This document shows, in pieces, positions 42,445-50,578 of a DNA stretch of 64,000 nucleotides. The DNA lies in the NCBI GenBank assembly GCA_021773055.1, contig JAJFKV010000010.1, positions 62,001 to 126,000 of the forward strand, written 5' to 3'. Position numbers and translations under genes: made by a program. The DNA comes from Woeseiaceae bacterium (GTDB lineage: Bacteria > Pseudomonadota > Gammaproteobacteria > Steroidobacterales > Woeseiaceae). Numbering within the stretch: position 1 is the first letter of the stretch; every line of letters starts with the position of its first letter. The notes beneath the pieces were generated by a model, which had not been told where the DNA came from, did no database searches, and saw only the letters and a list, made by a program, of their open reading frames with translations.

Positions 42445-44871
42445 CTAGTCGGCATTCCGTGCTATTCGGAATCCGACATCAACACGCGGATCGGTGCCAT
42501 AGTCTCTGTAACTCAGCCGCATCTCTGTAAAACCTGCGTGCCGCCAGCTTGAACCGCGAATCACGTAACTTGAGCCCCGCGCGGGCCCTGTTGGATCAAC
42601 AACTGGCTGCGTAATTCCAGGTGTTGGCACCGTATACAAGTCATTAACCCACTCCGAGACATTACCACCACCATCGTATATTCCGAGTGCGCTTGGCTTA
42701 AAGGTCCCAACGGGTGCTGTTGATGTGTAACCATCGTTGAACTTCGGAATGATCGTCGGCACCAGTTCCCGGGCTGTCACATCAGAAAAATTCCCGCTTT
42801 CCTTTGGCGGAGGCCAATCCTTACCCCACGGATACTTACGTGCTGCCGGCTGTTCCGAATATCGAATTGACCAGGCCCATTCTGCTTCCGTTGGTAATCG
42901 GTAGCCGTCCGTAAACGGATACACCGCAACCCAACGACCGAACTCCTGCTTGTAGACGGGCGCCCGACCTTCTTTCTTACTTAGCCAATTACAAAATTGG
43001 ACCGCATCGGCCCAGGTGACGTTCGCAACCGGATTGTTATCCGCAGCCAGGGACACGTGCACGTCGGCACCGGAGTCGTGATTCTTACGAAACTCAGCAA
43101 ACTCTTTGTTGGTCACTTCATTTACGCCGATAAGAAACGGCGTTGCGATGGTGACCGGTCGAATGACTTCATTGGCGCGGCGTCCGTTTTCTGCCCGCGA
43201 TGCGCCCATTGAAAATGTGCCACCCTCAACGCGCCGCAACGTTGATCCGGATGCAGTTTGCTCTGTTCTGGCAACCGAGTCGCGTGCAATGAGCTTCAAC
43301 GATCGTAAGTTCGCGGTAAGTGTCTGTGGGTAGCCCGGACGTGGCGTAATCGTTGTCGACCAGTCGCGAAAACCCTGCCGTTTAACTTCAATCCGATGCG
43401 GCGCGGAACTCAGTCTGACTACAGTCCTGCCGGTGCCGCGCGTACGACCGTCCACATACACGATCGCGTCGGCCGGGTTGACGTTCAGCGTAACGGTACC
43501 GACGCGGGCGGATAAGTCCACGGTTATCGACTCACTCGCCGCTGACTGCAGGCGCATACTGCGGCTGGTCACGCCGTAACCCGCTTTCGACATTCCTATT
43601 TGATAGTCAACATCCGGCGTCAGTGACAAGGTGATGGGCGACTGACCACGGTAACGCCCATTCACGGTTACGTTGGCGCCTCGCGGGATAGTCTTGACCA
43701 TCAGTCGAGCATCCGCCGGCTGCAAGCGTATCATCGGCAGAGTCTGGTCAACATTGGGTTCTGCGACGACATTGCCGTCCCAGGCACTAAAGCCGTCTTT
43801 GGATACGGTCAGGTCGTGCGTTCCCTCCAGCAACTGAATCGTCGCCGGTGTTACACCAACTTCGTCATCGCCGGAAAAGATCACTGCCCCTTCCGGCTCG
43901 GAGCGCACCTCTACATCTGCCCAACGCGGCGTCAGCTGGACGTGCAGGCGTTCCAGGTGATCGAGGCCAGTGATGTCCACAATGTCCGTGAACGGCAAGA
44001 AGCGCTCTGACTCGATACGAATAGAATGTGCACCGGGCTCCAACTGGACGGGCCCGTACGGCACTTTACCAACCAGTGATTCATCAATCGTCACAACCGC
44101 GTCGGCCGCTGGCTCCGTCAATACAAGCATTCGTCCCGGTTTCTTGCGCATTCGAAGTCGCACGGTCATCGACGGTTCATCGCCAACAACGAAGGTCTGA
44201 CTTATGGCGAAGTAACCATCTTTCTCAACATTGACCGTGTAATTGCCCGTGCGCAGCAGGACGCGGTCACCCACTGGCAAGCGGAACCAGCCGCCCTCGA
44301 GGCTAAAAGCGCTGGGTTCGCCGGGATCAATATTGAAATCAACGGATTTCGAAGTAAACAGCAAGAAGGACATCGACAACAGTGCAAGCAATGCGCTGCC
44401 GACAATGTACTTTAGAGGGCTACGTTTCTCTGTTTGCGTTTGCGCGCTGGTTTGCGCGGCACGTTTGAAGGCCGTTGGTGCGATCGACTCATCGTCAGGT
44501 CTGTCTGCGCCGTCGCTCAGCTCGGGTGGCTTCGTAACGTAGGCGCTGTCTTCAAGTCGAACGTCGACGACGACGCCCGATTCGCTGACCTTGATACGAA
44601 TCTCACTGCCATAAAAATGCAGGACATCGCCGTCCACGAGGCGACGGCTCGCCTCCAGAGCGATATCATTAATTCGTAATGACGTATTGCGGCCAACAGG
44701 CTGTACGATCGGCAAACCATCCAGCAAATCGAGCATCGCGACCGGTTCGCCACCTGGTCCCGGCAGTCGCACCTGGCAGTCACTGCCTGTTCCCACTCGC
44801 AACGGTAGTTCATTACTTCCGTAGCTGTGCTCGCCCTCTACGTCCCTGATTACAAGGTTTCCGAAACTCAA
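42445..44871 (-). CDS. FHA-like / PEGA-repeat / FGE-sulfatase-domain membrane protein
   Basis: 808 residues from a TTG at 44871 with GAGGAG five bases upstream; TTGA overlaps the kinase stop. Residues 1-100 look FHA-like (LRVGTGSDCQVRLPG, LRINDIAL). One TM helix at 154-173 separates it from a chain of PEGA-type domains (phrases VTIDESLVGKVPYGPVQLEPGAHSI, VTVNGRYRGQSPITLSL, VYVDGRTRGTGR). Residues about 550-808 are an FGE-sulfatase fold: MGASRAENGRRANE, LPTEAEWAW, GGNVSEWVND and VGFRIAR. The Cys pair that catalyses formylglycine formation is missing at the RGSSWRHAGFTEMRLSYR segment, so this domain is probably a binding module. Confidence 0.85.
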   Translation of the reverse strand: MSFGNLVIRDVEGEHSYGSNELPLRVGTGSDCQVRLPGPGGEPVAMLDLLDGLPIVQPVGRNTSLRINDIALEASRRLVDGDVLHFYGSEIRIKVSESGVVVDVRLEDSAYVTKPPELSDGADRPDDESIAPTAFKRAAQTSAQTQTEKRSPLKYIVGSALLALLSMSFLLFTSKSVDFNIDPGEPSAFSLEGGWFRLPVGDRVLLRTGNYTVNVEKDGYFAISQTFVVGDEPSMTVRLRMRKKPGRMLVLTEPAADAVVTIDESLVGKVPYGPVQLEPGAHSIRIESERFLPFTDIVDITGLDHLERLHVQLTPRWADVEVRSEPEGAVIFSGDDEVGVTPATIQLLEGTHDLTVSKDGFSAWDGNVVAEPNVDQTLPMIRLQPADARLMVKTIPRGANVTVNGRYRGQSPITLSLTPDVDYQIGMSKAGYGVTSRSMRLQSAASESITVDLSARVGTVTLNVNPADAIVYVDGRTRGTGRTVVRLSSAPHRIEVKRQGFRDWSTTITPRPGYPQTLTANLRSLKLIARDSVARTEQTASGSTLRRVEGGTFSMGASRAENGRRANEVIRPVTIATPFLIGVNEVTNKEFAEFRKNHDSGADVHVSLAADNNPVANVTWADAVQFCNWLSKKEGRAPVYKQEFGRWVAVYPFTDGYRLPTEAEWAWSIRYSEQPAARKYPWGKDWPPPKESGNFSDVTARELVPTIIPKFNDGYTSTAPVGTFKPSALGIYDGGGNVSEWVNDLYTVPTPGITQPVVDPTGPARGSSYVIRGSSWRHAGFTEMRLSYRDYGTDPRVDVGFRIARNAD

Positions 44872-47324
44872 ATTGGCTCCTCACACTGCACGACGACCGG
44901 CTCCATATCGATTTCCGGCGCTACGCGAAATTCCATGCGCACGTCGCGAAATCCCGGCCGCGTTCCGATCACGACATACGTGCCAGGACGCAAATTTATT
45001 TCTCTGCGCATGAAGCTGCCCAGTCTACCAACCTTATAGACGAACACCTGGGTAACGTTATCCGACACCATGGGAACTGATAGCGGTGTGACCGCACGCT
45101 TTAACAAACGCGATAGATCGTCTCTTTGCGCCGCGAGTCTCGATCCGACATTTGGTCGGGTCGTGATATCGACGACTAATTTTGTCGCACTTCGCATCAC
45201 ATTCGGATTACTGAGTTGATCCGGATCAGCGATCAATTTATCGAGACTTGCGTGCAGGGCGCTCATTTTTTGCCCATATGCCAAACCATCGCCCGCGAAG
45301 GACAATGATCCGTCGACCTTCAGGATTTCTTCATAGGTGCTGACTACGGCGTCCCAGTGTTCGTCCTGCTCCAGTGAATGCGCCTCACGCTCGAGCGTCG
45401 AGATTGCCTGCATTCGCAAGCCTTGATCAACCTGTAGCAGGCCATCAGCCGGTTCAGTCGACCCCGGCACCAGTTGTTGCGCAACTCGAAAGGCTGCGCG
45501 CGCACCAAGAAAGTCTTCGACGGCTATTGCATCGAAACCTTCCGTCATACGTGTATCAAATTCCATTTTGCGTCGAGTCCTGGCAACTCGAAGAAGTCCG
45601 TCGTGGGCGGGTTGCCAGGATTCATCCAGCGCCAGAGCTTGCTCGAAGCTGCTTTGTGCCGCGCCGAGATCGAGATCTTCTTCGTATTCGGTTCCCTGCT
45701 CAACCAGTCGAAGTACCGCTTCCAGATTTCTCGCTCGCTCATATCCCGCCAGGGCGCCAGCGTGGGTCGGCGTTATGGCAACGGCCAACTCATACAGGCG
45801 CAATGCCTCAAGCCGGTCACCCGCATCGAATGCGGCGACCGCAGCTTCGTAAGCCGCGACAAAACTTGGCTCGATACGCACATAAAGTGGCTCAAGAACG
45901 GTCATCGCGCCGAGGTATAGTTCTTCAGCGTACTCAAAGTCCTTTTCGAGATAGGCAGCATCTCCATCTGCATACAATTTGCGCGCGGCACGGTGCTCCT
46001 GTATCGCCCACCGCTCAATTCCGCGCCCCTCGAGGATCTCCAGCGCCGCTAGCAACTCTCCCAGCGTTGACTCGGCATTAAAGCGGGCGCGACCCTGTTG
46101 GTCGAGACCGCTGTAGTCTGCGCGGTTTTCTGAAAACGTAATGTCCTCGTCGTCTTCCAGTTTTCGAGTCGGTGCCTTCGTCGAACCTTGCACTCGTCTG
46201 CGCACTTCGGGATCTACGTAAACACTGCTCCGGTCCCCTGCTTCGTCATCGGCAACGACTCGTTGCTGTCTAAGGTTCGCATCCGTCGCACCGCGGCTCC
46301 CATCAACCACGGCTTCCGATCTTTCCGAAACGTTTTTTGGCAGTACGAAAATCACCCCTACCAGTACGGCAACCAGCACAAGCAGCGCGATTCCGGCTGT
46401 CTTCTGACTTAATCCGGTCGATTCCTGGCCGACGACTGCAACCACATCGGCCGGCGCCAGCGGGACCGGACGAATCGATTTAACTGACTCGATAAGCTCG
46501 TCATCGAGCCGTGGTTTTGTAACGCCGCTGATAGTGGCTGTCTGTGACGCGAATCCCGCCTCCTCCAGCTTTGCTGCCACCTCATTCGCGGTCGGGCGCC
46601 TGCTCGCATCTTTGTCGAGCATCTGTGCCACCAACGCAGTAACGGACTCGGGCAAAGCTGTGCCGTCCGGCGCTCGCAGGGGTGCCGCGTCTTCATACCT
46701 GATGGCATCTGCAATATTTTCGGATTGCCATGGTGGCCGACCGCTCAGGAGTTCGTAAATCAAGCCACCCAGCGCGAAAATATCGTCGGCAGCCGCCGCT
46801 GCTTCACCATCCAGCGACTGTGGGCTCTGTGCGATCAGGGAACCGCCCCCGAGCACCTGCCCGGCGGCACCCGACACGCCAAAATCACTTAAGTACGGCG
46901 CGCCATTGCCATCAAGCAATACATTCGACGCCTTGAGGTCACGGTGCACCACTGATTTGGCGTGCACGTACGCCAACGCGTCAACCAGCAGCCCGACCGG
47001 GCCCAAGACATCTGCAACTGGCAGACCGGCCAGAACGCCGAAGTCCGGCCCATCGATGAACTGCTGGCTATAAAAAGCCACCTCGGCATCAGTATGGAAT
47101 TCGAACGCACGCACGATATGTGCATGCATGAGCCGTATGTTGGCTTGCCATTCCGCACGCAATCGAGCGCTACTTGCCGGGTTGCCGTCGGCGATCTTGA
47201 GGGCAACCGACGCTCGTGTCAGCCGGTCCTTGGCGAGCCACGTAATTGTCTCGCCATCGCCGCCAAGTCTGCGAACGAGCGTGTATCGATCGGCTAGCTG
47301 AGTGCCTTGTTTAAGTTCGAGCAT
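44868..47324 (-). CDS. Ser/Thr protein kinase with TM helix and TPR-like C-terminal region
   Basis: 818 residues from the ATG at 47324, 13 bases after the upstream stop. The kinase domain (about 8-260) has a GGDGETI loop, the ATP Lys in VALKIAD, catalytic HRDLKASN, DFGVS and the activation-loop end AQSPQSL. One TM helix lies near residue 320 (IALLVLVAVLVGVIFVLP), so the rest is outside the cytoplasm. That part is helical with TPR-like units (YLEKDFEYAEELYLGAM, YELAVAITPTHAGALAGYERA, FEQALALDESWQPAHDGLLRV) and ends in a beta segment (INLRPGTYVVIGTRPGFRDV) resembling a PEGA motif. Bacterial eukaryotic-type kinase; its FHA, PEGA and PP2C neighbours are likely partners. Confidence 0.92.
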   Translation of the reverse strand: MLELKQGTQLADRYTLVRRLGGDGETITWLAKDRLTRASVALKIADGNPASSARLRAEWQANIRLMHAHIVRAFEFHTDAEVAFYSQQFIDGPDFGVLAGLPVADVLGPVGLLVDALAYVHAKSVVHRDLKASNVLLDGNGAPYLSDFGVSGAAGQVLGGGSLIAQSPQSLDGEAAAAADDIFALGGLIYELLSGRPPWQSENIADAIRYEDAAPLRAPDGTALPESVTALVAQMLDKDASRRPTANEVAAKLEEAGFASQTATISGVTKPRLDDELIESVKSIRPVPLAPADVVAVVGQESTGLSQKTAGIALLVLVAVLVGVIFVLPKNVSERSEAVVDGSRGATDANLRQQRVVADDEAGDRSSVYVDPEVRRRVQGSTKAPTRKLEDDEDITFSENRADYSGLDQQGRARFNAESTLGELLAALEILEGRGIERWAIQEHRAARKLYADGDAAYLEKDFEYAEELYLGAMTVLEPLYVRIEPSFVAAYEAAVAAFDAGDRLEALRLYELAVAITPTHAGALAGYERARNLEAVLRLVEQGTEYEEDLDLGAAQSSFEQALALDESWQPAHDGLLRVARTRRKMEFDTRMTEGFDAIAVEDFLGARAAFRVAQQLVPGSTEPADGLLQVDQGLRMQAISTLEREAHSLEQDEHWDAVVSTYEEILKVDGSLSFAGDGLAYGQKMSALHASLDKLIADPDQLSNPNVMRSATKLVVDITTRPNVGSRLAAQRDDLSRLLKRAVTPLSVPMVSDNVTQVFVYKVGRLGSFMRREINLRPGTYVVIGTRPGFRDVRMEFRVAPEIDMEPVVVQCEEPI

Positions 47325-47337
47325 GGGTACGGACTGC

Positions 47338-48570
47338 TTATCCCGTGGGTTCCGGCGCTCGCGCCGGAGCACCCACGTCTACGCTCTGCATAAAGCCCGT
47401 TTCAGCTTGGTGGATTTCCCGCAACAACTGCCGCCAACTTTCGAACTGCGCTTCAGCGGTGCCGGTAAGCCGTCGCTCCTGACCTTCAATATTCACCACC
47501 ATGGGTGCAGCCTCATTGCCGAATGATTCCGATAACTCCGCTATCGCGTCGAGGTGCAAACCGGCATCGCGGTTACGCTTTAGCGCAGTAAATACCGTAT
47601 TCATACCGCGCGTGATGCCCTGATACTGTAACGCTCTATTAATGTTGCGAGTATTGCGACTCGATGAGTTGGTATTGATTTTTGTTGAGCCCGCAAGAAC
47701 AACCACACCAACCAGCGCCTGAATTTTAGCAGATCGTTTTTCCTGTCGAAATTTCACAGTTTCGGCGCGCGAATTCTTGCGCCAATTTCGGTATGGAATT
47801 GCGATTCCATAGTAGAAATTCGCGTAATGCTCATTCAATGTGTCGACGACCAAACGGTCCCGTTCACGGATTTGCCGCATACGACCAACCGACGGGTCGT
47901 TCTCGGCCGGCAACCGGACGACACTCAATACGCCTTTCTTGTCGCTGGCGAGATAGCCATGATAGGCAGTCGGTGACATGTCCGAAAAGAACTTCAATTC
48001 GGAAATCTGTCGCGTCTGCTGCAATTGTCTCGGCGGCAATTCCGCCGCGTATTGGTGCAGGTCATTGGCGAAATCGTTGAAGACCTTCTGGTACGGGTCA
48101 CGACGCCGATCGCGACGCTTTGAATAAGAGGTCAACCCCGTCACTGTTTCGTAGGTTCGCGTAAACCAATGGCGACCGCTCGCATCGGACACTGACATCT
48201 CTATCTCTATGTATTCACCGTCTGATCTTTCTATTGAGCCTGAGACAATTACGTCAGTAAATGCCTCAACAGATGGAATGACGCGCACCGCACCCCAATG
48301 ACCGGCTCCCTGTAACGTCGTCTTCAGGTGGTAGGGAATGTATTTCGTTTCTGCCAGACGAATATCGCCGTAGATCCCTGTCTTCTCGGGGCGATTGCCT
48401 TTCGGAATGCCCGCATCAAACTCGACGATTCCGACATCCAGCAATAACGCTTCCTCGACTGAGGTCGTCGCAACCACCAAGGTAGTCTCTTCGGCAACCA
48501 CCAGTTCCTGAACGGCGCAGCCTGCACCAAAAATCGCAGCTGCCAGAAGGATTGTGAGAAGTCTTATCAT
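47338..48570 (-). CDS. Predicted outer-membrane lipoprotein of the kinase locus
   Basis: 410 residues from the ATG at 48570; a TTG at 48582 is too close to the AGGG site. Lipobox GAGC is at about residue 18. After it come VGIVEFDAGIPKGN and a region with ADVIVSGSIERSDGE-type strands; then basic helical segments. The DVGIVEFDAGI and VIVSGSI phrases recall CsgG/GNA1162-like secretion lipoproteins, but too weakly to name. Its stop is 13 bases before the kinase start. Likely an envelope component of the same machine. Confidence 0.75.
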   Translation of the reverse strand: MIRLLTILLAAAIFGAGCAVQELVVAEETTLVVATTSVEEALLLDVGIVEFDAGIPKGNRPEKTGIYGDIRLAETKYIPYHLKTTLQGAGHWGAVRVIPSVEAFTDVIVSGSIERSDGEYIEIEMSVSDASGRHWFTRTYETVTGLTSYSKRRDRRRDPYQKVFNDFANDLHQYAAELPPRQLQQTRQISELKFFSDMSPTAYHGYLASDKKGVLSVVRLPAENDPSVGRMRQIRERDRLVVDTLNEHYANFYYGIAIPYRNWRKNSRAETVKFRQEKRSAKIQALVGVVVLAGSTKINTNSSSRNTRNINRALQYQGITRGMNTVFTALKRNRDAGLHLDAIAELSESFGNEAAPMVVNIEGQERRLTGTAEAQFESWRQLLREIHQAETGFMQSVDVGAPARAPEPTG

Positions 48571-48584
48571 TATTATCGCCAACC

Positions 48585-49565
48585 CTATTTCATTCCGGTG
48601 TACTTGCGATACTCCTCCCAGAGTCGCTCGCGCAATTCCGGATCATCTTCGGCCAGTGCCGCTTCCCGAAGTTGACGCGCAACAATGTCATCGAATGAAT
48701 TGACTTCGATATCGTCAGGCGTGCGCGCCTGGATCTCCTGGTCGCTCATCCCGTCGAGAGGGCCCGCCTGACTCTCAGAACTACCAGCCGCACCACCGGC
48801 GCTACCGGCACCGCCGCCACTGCCACCACCGGATGCGCTGGATTCCTGCTCACCCAGACTGATCGACCCACCGGATCCTCCGCCTGAGCCGTCACCGAAA
48901 CCTTCCGTATCGCGACCGACCGACGATACCTGGCGTTGCTCTTCGCCAATTGCTTCATCGAAATCTTCAACCGACTTATCCAGCTCTTCACCGAGTTCCC
49001 CGGCACTTTGCCCGCCGCCTGGAAACTGGCCAATACCACCGGACTGGTCACAGCCCGCACCGCCACCGAATCCGCCACCTGTGATTCCGCCATCCGAGCA
49101 GGCTTCGCCATCTGCACCGCCGGCACCACCATCGCCGCCACCGCCTAATCCGCCCGCCGGCATACCCGACTGGGGACCGATACCACCACCAGAAGAACCA
49201 CCACCGGATGATCCACCCGCTCCACCGCCGGATGCGCCACCTGCCGAGCCTCCTGAAGCGCCCCCTGCGGAACCGCCCGACGAACCCCCGGATGAGCCAC
49301 CAGAAGAGCCGCCACCTGGCATACCGCCACCCGAAGAACCACCTGAAGAGCCGCCTGATGAACCACCAGAGGAACCACCAGAGGAGCCACCAGAGGATCC
49401 ACCGCCCGGAATACTCACTCCGCCGGGCAAGCTGGCGCCGCCGCCAGGTGCTTGAATGGCAGTGGATCCGGGCGCGCAAGCACCGATTATCAAAGCAGAA
49501 GCGGCAATCACCGTAGCGGAACGGGTAATCGCAGCCAGGGTATTGCCTGGAATTGTCAGTTTCAT
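48585..49565 (-). CDS. Gly/Ser-rich low-complexity lipoprotein
   Basis: 326 residues. N-terminal signal with lipobox IGAC, then about 200 residues dominated by GGSSGG repeats, GGA and GGG, broken by short motifs (GPQSGMPAGGL, GACSDGG-type with two Cys, GCDQSGGIG). The last 80 residues are ordinary sequence (DKSVEDFDEAIGEEQRQ, MSDQEIQARTPDDIEVNSFDDIVARQLREAALAEDDPELRERLWEEYRKYTG), which suggests a folded or binding C-terminal tail. Probably a flexible tether from the outer membrane; no enzymatic motif. First gene of the run from 49565 to 37865 after a 194-base gap. Confidence 0.8.
   Translation of the reverse strand: MKLTIPGNTLAAITRSATVIAASALIIGACAPGSTAIQAPGGGASLPGGVSIPGGGSSGGSSGGSSGGSSGGSSGGSSGGGMPGGGSSGGSSGGSSGGSAGGASGGSAGGASGGGAGGSSGGGSSGGGIGPQSGMPAGGLGGGGDGGAGGADGEACSDGGITGGGFGGGAGCDQSGGIGQFPGGGQSAGELGEELDKSVEDFDEAIGEEQRQVSSVGRDTEGFGDGSGGGSGGSISLGEQESSASGGGSGGGAGSAGGAAGSSESQAGPLDGMSDQEIQARTPDDIEVNSFDDIVARQLREAALAEDDPELRERLWEEYRKYTGMK
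49205..49410. repeat. GC-rich triplet/hexamer low-complexity repeat
   Basis: Short units of GGX codons, visible on the plus strand as repeated CCACC, CCAGAGGA and CCACCGG motifs, encode the GGSSGG region of the Gly-rich lipoprotein. The repeats are imperfect at DNA level because Gly and Ser codons vary, so recent slippage is limited. Such repeats can vary in number between strains. Confidence 0.7.
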
Positions 49566-49759
49566 GATCTGTCGGCCTCGCTAATATCTATGTGTTTGAG
49601 CACCAAAAGGGTCGTGGAGTTCCGCAAACACCCCGTGAATGCTGCTTTTTGACGATAATACTCCGCTCGACCGGGTTCATCATCATTTGCACAGAGGTTT
49701 TCAAAATCTGATCAACAGCCTAACTTAAAGATCAAGCTATTGTTTTTATTTACTTTTAC
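49566..49759 (-). promoter_or_regulatory. Gap upstream of the Gly-rich lipoprotein; likely promoter region
   Basis: 194 bases with no gene, AT-rich near 49690-49760. It is the only gap above 100 bases between 55835 and 37865, so it probably contains a promoter for the ten-gene run downstream. A TATTAT hexamer and TTGAAA/TTGATC hexamers are present on the minus strand but not at clean spacing, so I cannot place a promoter. Confidence 0.35.
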
Positions 49760-50578
49760 TTAATCCGGTTTTCTAAATAATATCAACGACAGGTCATCAG
49801 GCTTACTGGGTTCACCATCGCCCGCGTTCCTCATTCGTTGCTCCGCCAGGGCGACAACCTTGCTGACGGCGTCCGCCAGCGGTCCTTTGCGGACGAATTC
49901 GATGATTTCGTCGACGTGAACGTTGTCCATCAACCCGTCGCTGGCCAACAAGACGGTGTCTCTCGAATCCAGCTCGACGGCGGCCCCGACATCGATACAC
50001 ATGTCCGCTGTACCAATGAAATTGGATACGAGGTGACGTTCTTCGTGATGCAAAGCGTCTCGCTGGGAGAGAAACCCCGCTTCAACCGCAAAACCCGTTG
50101 GTGAATGAGCCGTGGTTTGCAGTTTAACCAAGCCTCTTTGTCCGATTACGATCGCCTCTGAATCGCCCACCTGGTATGAACGCACGAGGCGCCCTTCCAG
50201 AGTAATTACGGTCATCGTTGTCGCGGATCCATTCGCAAGTTCGAGTACCGAATTATTAGCCGTTTCAACCCCGTTCAATATCGCCGTACGCAACAGCGTC
50301 GTTTTCTCCATCGCGCCCTGCAACGACGCCGCCAGAGTATTAACGGCTGTGAGTGATGCGCGTTTACCTGCCGGCAAACCACCGGCTCCATCTGCAACAA
50401 CAAGAACAACCGCGCCAGGCCCATACGGGAGAATCGCGACAGTGTCTTCATTGTCGGTTTCCTTGTAAGGGTCGCGGCACGTGTAGGCAATGGCTTGCCC
50501 GCCCGCGACATCGGCCGCTACGCAGTCTGGCCCGCTCGCTCCTTCGAGCAATATCATCTCCGTGACGGCTTCACTCAC
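49760..50578 (-). CDS. PP2C-family Ser/Thr protein phosphatase
   Basis: 272 residues from a GTG at 50578, which overlaps the kinase stop (GTGAGTGA); a GTG at 50635 would add 19 residues translated from a 15-base repeat and is less likely. Metal-binding residues of PP2C are visible: ETDNEDTVAI, VVADGAGGLPAG, LLASDGLMDN and PDDLSLI. The enzyme needs two metals (usually Mn or Mg) and removes phosphate from Ser/Thr. It sits directly after one kinase and four genes before another, which makes it the obvious counter-enzyme in this locus. No TM segment, so cytoplasmic. Confidence 0.92.
   Translation of the reverse strand: MSEAVTEMILLEGASGPDCVAADVAGGQAIAYTCRDPYKETDNEDTVAILPYGPGAVVLVVADGAGGLPAGKRASLTAVNTLAASLQGAMEKTTLLRTAILNGVETANNSVLELANGSATTMTVITLEGRLVRSYQVGDSEAIVIGQRGLVKLQTTAHSPTGFAVEAGFLSQRDALHHEERHLVSNFIGTADMCIDVGAAVELDSRDTVLLASDGLMDNVHVDEIIEFVRKGPLADAVSKVVALAEQRMRNAGDGEPSKPDDLSLILFRKPD

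Noticed and set aside
42445-44871. Formylglycine-generating sulfatase-activating enzyme
   Set aside because: The required Cys pair is absent at the expected position and no sulfatase gene is nearby.
49081-49455. Plus-strand Pro/Glu-rich open frame
   Set aside because: It is the exact antisense of the GGSSGG region; absence of stops is explained by the repeat composition. No ribosome site or family.
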